15,072 nt of DNA, taken from assembly GCA_964512765.1 (NCBI GenBank), contig CAZEKF010000026.1, positions 1 to 15,072 on the forward strand, in the 5' to 3' direction. Below the pieces are notes generated by a model that saw only the letters and a list, made by a program, of their open reading frames with translations, did not search any database and had not been told where the DNA came from. Numbering within the stretch: position 1 is the stretch's first letter; the number at the start of each line of letters is the position of its first letter. Both the position numbers and the translations under genes were made by a program. Positions 13,126 to 15,072 of this stretch are shown here, one piece after another. This DNA is from GW2011-AR15 sp964512765. GTDB taxonomy: Archaea > Nanobdellota > Nanobdellia > Woesearchaeales > GW2011-AR15.

Positions 13126-13608
13126 ATGTATGATAATATCACTAAAGATTCTAGATTTCTCCAGATTCAAAACCTTTTACAAGAGCTAAAAAAAGACTAT
13201 AATTTAACTAAAAAAGATATTTTAGATCTATCTGAAGACATTAGAATACCTATCTTATTGTTTAAATCAAACCTAAGCAGTTTTGAGTTGATTGTTAAAT
13301 ATTTAGTTGAAACTAAAAATTACAGACATACAGACATAGCACGAATCACAAATAGAAGTAAGCAAGGTGTGTGGCAAGCTTACAACCATTCTAAAAATAA
13401 ATTTCCAGATAAATTTTCTTTTGAAAAATCAAAATACGATTTTCCAGTTTCAATTATCCAAGATAAAAAAGTCTCAATATTAGAATCCATTGTAAAGTAT
13501 CTGAAGGAAGAATATAATTTGTCCTATGCAAAAATATCAAGATTAATAAAACGTGATCAAAGAACAGTTTGGACTGTTTATAAAAGAGCAATTAAAAAAT
13601 GCCAGTAG
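13126..13608 (+). CDS. Double helix-turn-helix DNA-binding protein
   Basis: This 160-residue basic protein probably acts as a transcription regulator. It has two related halves. Residues ~41-92 (IPILLFKSNLSSFELIVKYL to GVWQAYNHSKNK) align with ~106-158 (FPVSIIQDKKVSILESIVKYL to TVWTVYKRAIKK). Each half ends in a sigma-70-region-4-like HTH: YRHTDIARITNRSKQGVWQAY and LSYAKISRLIKRDQRTVW. Residues ~11-50 may be a third, decayed copy. The start is fixed by an in-frame TAA at 13123. I recognise this motif style from DPANN archaea but know no characterised member. The promoter palindromes make autoregulation plausible (inferred). It overlaps the next gene by 10 nt, so the two are likely co-expressed. 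Confidence 0.85.
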   Translation: MYDNITKDSRFLQIQNLLQELKKDYNLTKKDILDLSEDIRIPILLFKSNLSSFELIVKYLVETKNYRHTDIARITNRSKQGVWQAYNHSKNKFPDKFSFEKSKYDFPVSIIQDKKVSILESIVKYLKEEYNLSYAKISRLIKRDQRTVWTVYKRAIKKCQ

Positions 13609-14705
13609 CATCAAAAATAAGGAAAGAGAAAGAAGTCTTAACTAATAATATTGCTAAATGTAAAGATACATTGTTAAAACTAGACCAAGATCTAAGAACT
13701 GCAAAAATTAGTGTTATCCATGGTAGATTAACTCAGGAAGAATATCAAAACTATGAAAACAAAGTAACAGAGTACAAAGAGTATTATACTAATCTTATTG
13801 AAGACTACACTAATCAATTAAAAACAAAAGATCTTAACATTGTTGATAATAACATAAAACTCTTTTCAATAATAGCTGTTATGTTATTTGTTATAATGGG
13901 AGCAAGCATTATCTCTAACCCAAGCATTACAGGTAGAGTTATCTTTGGTATGTCAAAAACATATCACACAGACATTGGCAGAGAGTTTAACCACAGTGAG
14001 AACATTACATGGAAACCTGTTTCACCAGATATAAGTTCAGTCTATTTAACAGGCGAGTACAAAGGAGAAGGTACTGTGAGCATATTCCTTGAAACAGACA
14101 GTAAATCTATATTATTACTAAGAACAGATAGATCAACTAGTTTCAATAACATATGCGGAGCAGCGTGCCATCTAAACAATATTTCACAAACAGAATACAC
14201 TATTAGAGTCGAAATAACAGAGAACAATACGCTGTTTTTAGAAAGAATTGAATACACTGTTCATGATATACAAGAAATGAATGTTGAACCAAAAGAAACA
14301 ATCTACGATCAAAGATATGTAATTAGTAATTTCACAATTGAAAATCCAAGAAACAAAAATTTCTCAGTTGCAATATATTCAGAAGGCGAACTGACAGATT
14401 ATACAACATTATATTCATCTTATGAAGAATTCACACAAAAAGATACAAATAAAACAATTAACTATGAAATTAATCTGCCGCCAAACATACCATTGAAAAC
14501 ATACAAGTCAAAGATTATTGTTAGATACTTACCAAAAGATGTGTTTGAAGGTTATGCGCCTGTTGAAGAACATAATATAAAAATAATTTTCAAAAGATCA
14601 TATTTAACATACCTGTTATGGATATGCATACTTGCTTTTATTGTGAACTTGGCAATAATTATCAAATATTCAGTAAAACGTAAAAACATTTTAACACACA
14701 GTTGA
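13599..14705 (+). CDS. Two-TM membrane protein with cytoplasmic coiled coil
   Basis: The protein has 368 residues. Residues ~1-80 are charged and helical, a likely coiled coil, with a SHOCT-like stretch VIHGRLTQEEYQNY. TM1 is ~88-106 and is followed at once by SITGRV (109-114). Residues ~115-335 form an extracytoplasmic beta-rich domain with sequons and one pair of close cysteines (NICGAACHLNN). TM2 is ~336-356, with a basic tail KRKN. Both termini should be cytoplasmic. The ATG lies inside the end of the HTH gene (10-nt overlap) with no clear Shine-Dalgarno site. An outside domain, membrane helices and an inside coiled coil next to a DNA-binding protein suggest a sensor or anti-regulator type role, but this is inference. 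The family is not recognised. Confidence 0.82.
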   Translation: MPVASKIRKEKEVLTNNIAKCKDTLLKLDQDLRTAKISVIHGRLTQEEYQNYENKVTEYKEYYTNLIEDYTNQLKTKDLNIVDNNIKLFSIIAVMLFVIMGASIISNPSITGRVIFGMSKTYHTDIGREFNHSENITWKPVSPDISSVYLTGEYKGEGTVSIFLETDSKSILLLRTDRSTSFNNICGAACHLNNISQTEYTIRVEITENNTLFLERIEYTVHDIQEMNVEPKETIYDQRYVISNFTIENPRNKNFSVAIYSEGELTDYTTLYSSYEEFTQKDTNKTINYEINLPPNIPLKTYKSKIIVRYLPKDVFEGYAPVEEHNIKIIFKRSYLTYLLWICILAFIVNLAIIIKYSVKRKNILTHS

Positions 14706-14767
14706 AAAAACAGTTGAAAAAACAGTATAATTTATAGAAATATTTAAATAGTACAAAACAGTTGAAA
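14699..14767 (+). repeat. CAGTTGA short direct repeats
   Basis: CAGTTGAAAAAA occurs at 14699-14710 and 14711-14722, followed by a partial CAGT at 14723. CAGTTGAAA recurs at 14759-14767. The first copy contains the stop codon of the two-TM protein. The last lies at the expected start region of the next transcript. Confidence 0.7.
14741..14750 (+). promoter_or_regulatory. TATA-like box before the small membrane protein
   Basis: TATTTAAATA is centred about 31 nt before ATG 14777. This fits an archaeal promoter giving a leaderless or nearly leaderless transcript. Confidence 0.5.
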
Positions 14768-14776
14768 TTAATTACA

Positions 14777-15016
14777 ATGGAAAAAGAAGATGATTTACCA
14801 AGGTCAATGATTGTTATTCTTGTTGTTTTAGCTGTCGCGATTTCAGTGTTAGGAACATTTACTGTAGTTTCAGAAATGAAAAATATGAATACTGCACCAA
14901 CTTACAAAGGTAAGAACGCAACTTCAGCAAAAGTAAGGTTTGAAGTACTGGATAGAAATGATCCTATTACTGGAAAAATCACGTTTAATTTTGAAGAAAA
15001 CCCCGAGGTTGGATAA
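14777..15016 (+). CDS. Small single-TM secreted-facing protein
   Basis: This 79-residue protein starts at ATG 14777 (EKEDDLPRSM). A TTG five codons upstream is rejected because it falls in the CAGTTGA repeat and the TATA spacing fits the ATG. It has a short acidic cytoplasmic N-terminus, TM at ~10-31 (MIVILVVLAVAISVLGTFTVV) and a small outside domain (SAKVRFEVLDRNDPITGKITF). I recognise the N-terminal style (hydrophobic segment ending SVLGT) from small DPANN proteins of unknown function. The ITGKI segment recalls SITGRV in the gene upstream. It is followed 2 nt later by a second protein of the same type. Confidence 0.72.
   Translation: MEKEDDLPRSMIVILVVLAVAISVLGTFTVVSEMKNMNTAPTYKGKNATSAKVRFEVLDRNDPITGKITFNFEENPEVG
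15005..15009 (+). promoter_or_regulatory. Shine-Dalgarno site for the last gene
   Basis: GAGGT lies 9 nt before ATG 15019, within the end of the previous gene. This is consistent with an internal operon cistron. Confidence 0.55.
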
Positions 15017-15018
15017 TA

Positions 15019-15072
15019 ATGGATGATATATCAAATAGAACACTTGCAATTTTATTGATTACAGCGATTGTT
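15019..15072 (+). CDS. Small TM protein, 3' partial
   Basis: The ATG lies 2 nt after the TAA of the previous gene, preceded by GAGGT. The 18 visible residues (MDDISNRTLAILLITAIV) are a short polar N-terminus entering a TM helix. The NRTLA-plus-hydrophobic start is one I associate with small DPANN membrane proteins of unknown role. It is probably a paralogue or partner of the preceding 79-aa protein in one operon. The rest lies outside the window. Confidence 0.65.
   Translation, partial: MDDISNRTLAILLITAIV

Noticed and set aside
14762..14764. TTG start for the small membrane protein
   Set aside because: It lies in a CAGTTGA repeat. The ATG at 14777 has better TATA spacing and gives a standard short N-terminus.
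14777..15072. Archaeal pilin/archaellin (class III signal peptide) identity
   Set aside because: No clear [KR]-G/A processing site precedes the hydrophobic stretch, and the C-terminal part is too short and charged.
1..15072. tRNA, rRNA, insertion sequences or integrase sites
   Set aside because: No cloverleaf-like conserved arms, rRNA motifs, transposase frames or terminal inverted repeats were seen by eye.

Overview
The window looks like an AT-rich chromosomal segment from an archaeon, most likely a DPANN lineage of the Woesearchaeota/Pacearchaeota type. This placement is inferred, not proven. It rests on TATA boxes about 30 nt upstream of apparently leaderless starts, GGTGA/GAGGT Shine-Dalgarno sites inside operons, a duplicated HTH protein of a kind I associate with these archaea, small one-TM proteins with a typical DPANN N-terminus, and Ig-like/LamG/Fn3-like surface domains. 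All genes are on the + strand. The standard code with TGA as stop is supported. No rRNA, tRNA, IS or CRISPR was seen.

Region 1 (1-11687) is one giant open frame, cut by the left edge, with at least 3,894 residues inside the window. The first ~2,826 residues are an acidic, lysine-poor, cysteine-rich repeat stalk. It has a nested repeat order: a sub-motif of roughly 40-60 residues, a 155-residue module (A) with 14 cysteines, and a C-B-A-A super-unit of exactly 647 codons. The last super-unit carries one extra A (802 codons). The remaining ~1,070 residues are a cysteine-poor, sequon-rich head: two 215-residue Ig-like modules, a LamG domain nested in an Ig-like domain, another Ig-like domain, an Fn3-like domain and a C-terminal beta domain. 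The protein has no C-terminal membrane anchor.

Region 2 (11684-12886) is a 400-aa cysteine-free protein with a signal peptide and one C-terminal TM segment. Its TTG start overlaps the giant gene's TGA and has an upstream GGTGA, so the two are almost certainly translated together. I infer that it anchors or partners the giant protein, in an arrangement like the bacterial WxL protein / DUF916-type pairs.

Region 3 (12887-13125) is an intergenic promoter with a perfect 85-bp tandem duplication. Each copy holds an 18-bp palindrome beside a TATA box. A second, 12-bp palindrome spans each copy junction.

Region 4 (13126-14705) encodes a double-HTH DNA-binding protein overlapping by 10 nt with a two-TM protein that has a coiled-coil cytoplasmic part. 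This is a possible regulator/membrane-sensor pair.

Region 5 (14706-15072) has a short promoter followed by two small, related, single-TM secreted-facing proteins, the second cut by the right edge.

The most unusual content is the hierarchical cysteine-rich giant surface protein with its co-translated membrane partner, and the palindrome-bracketed duplicated promoter of the HTH gene.
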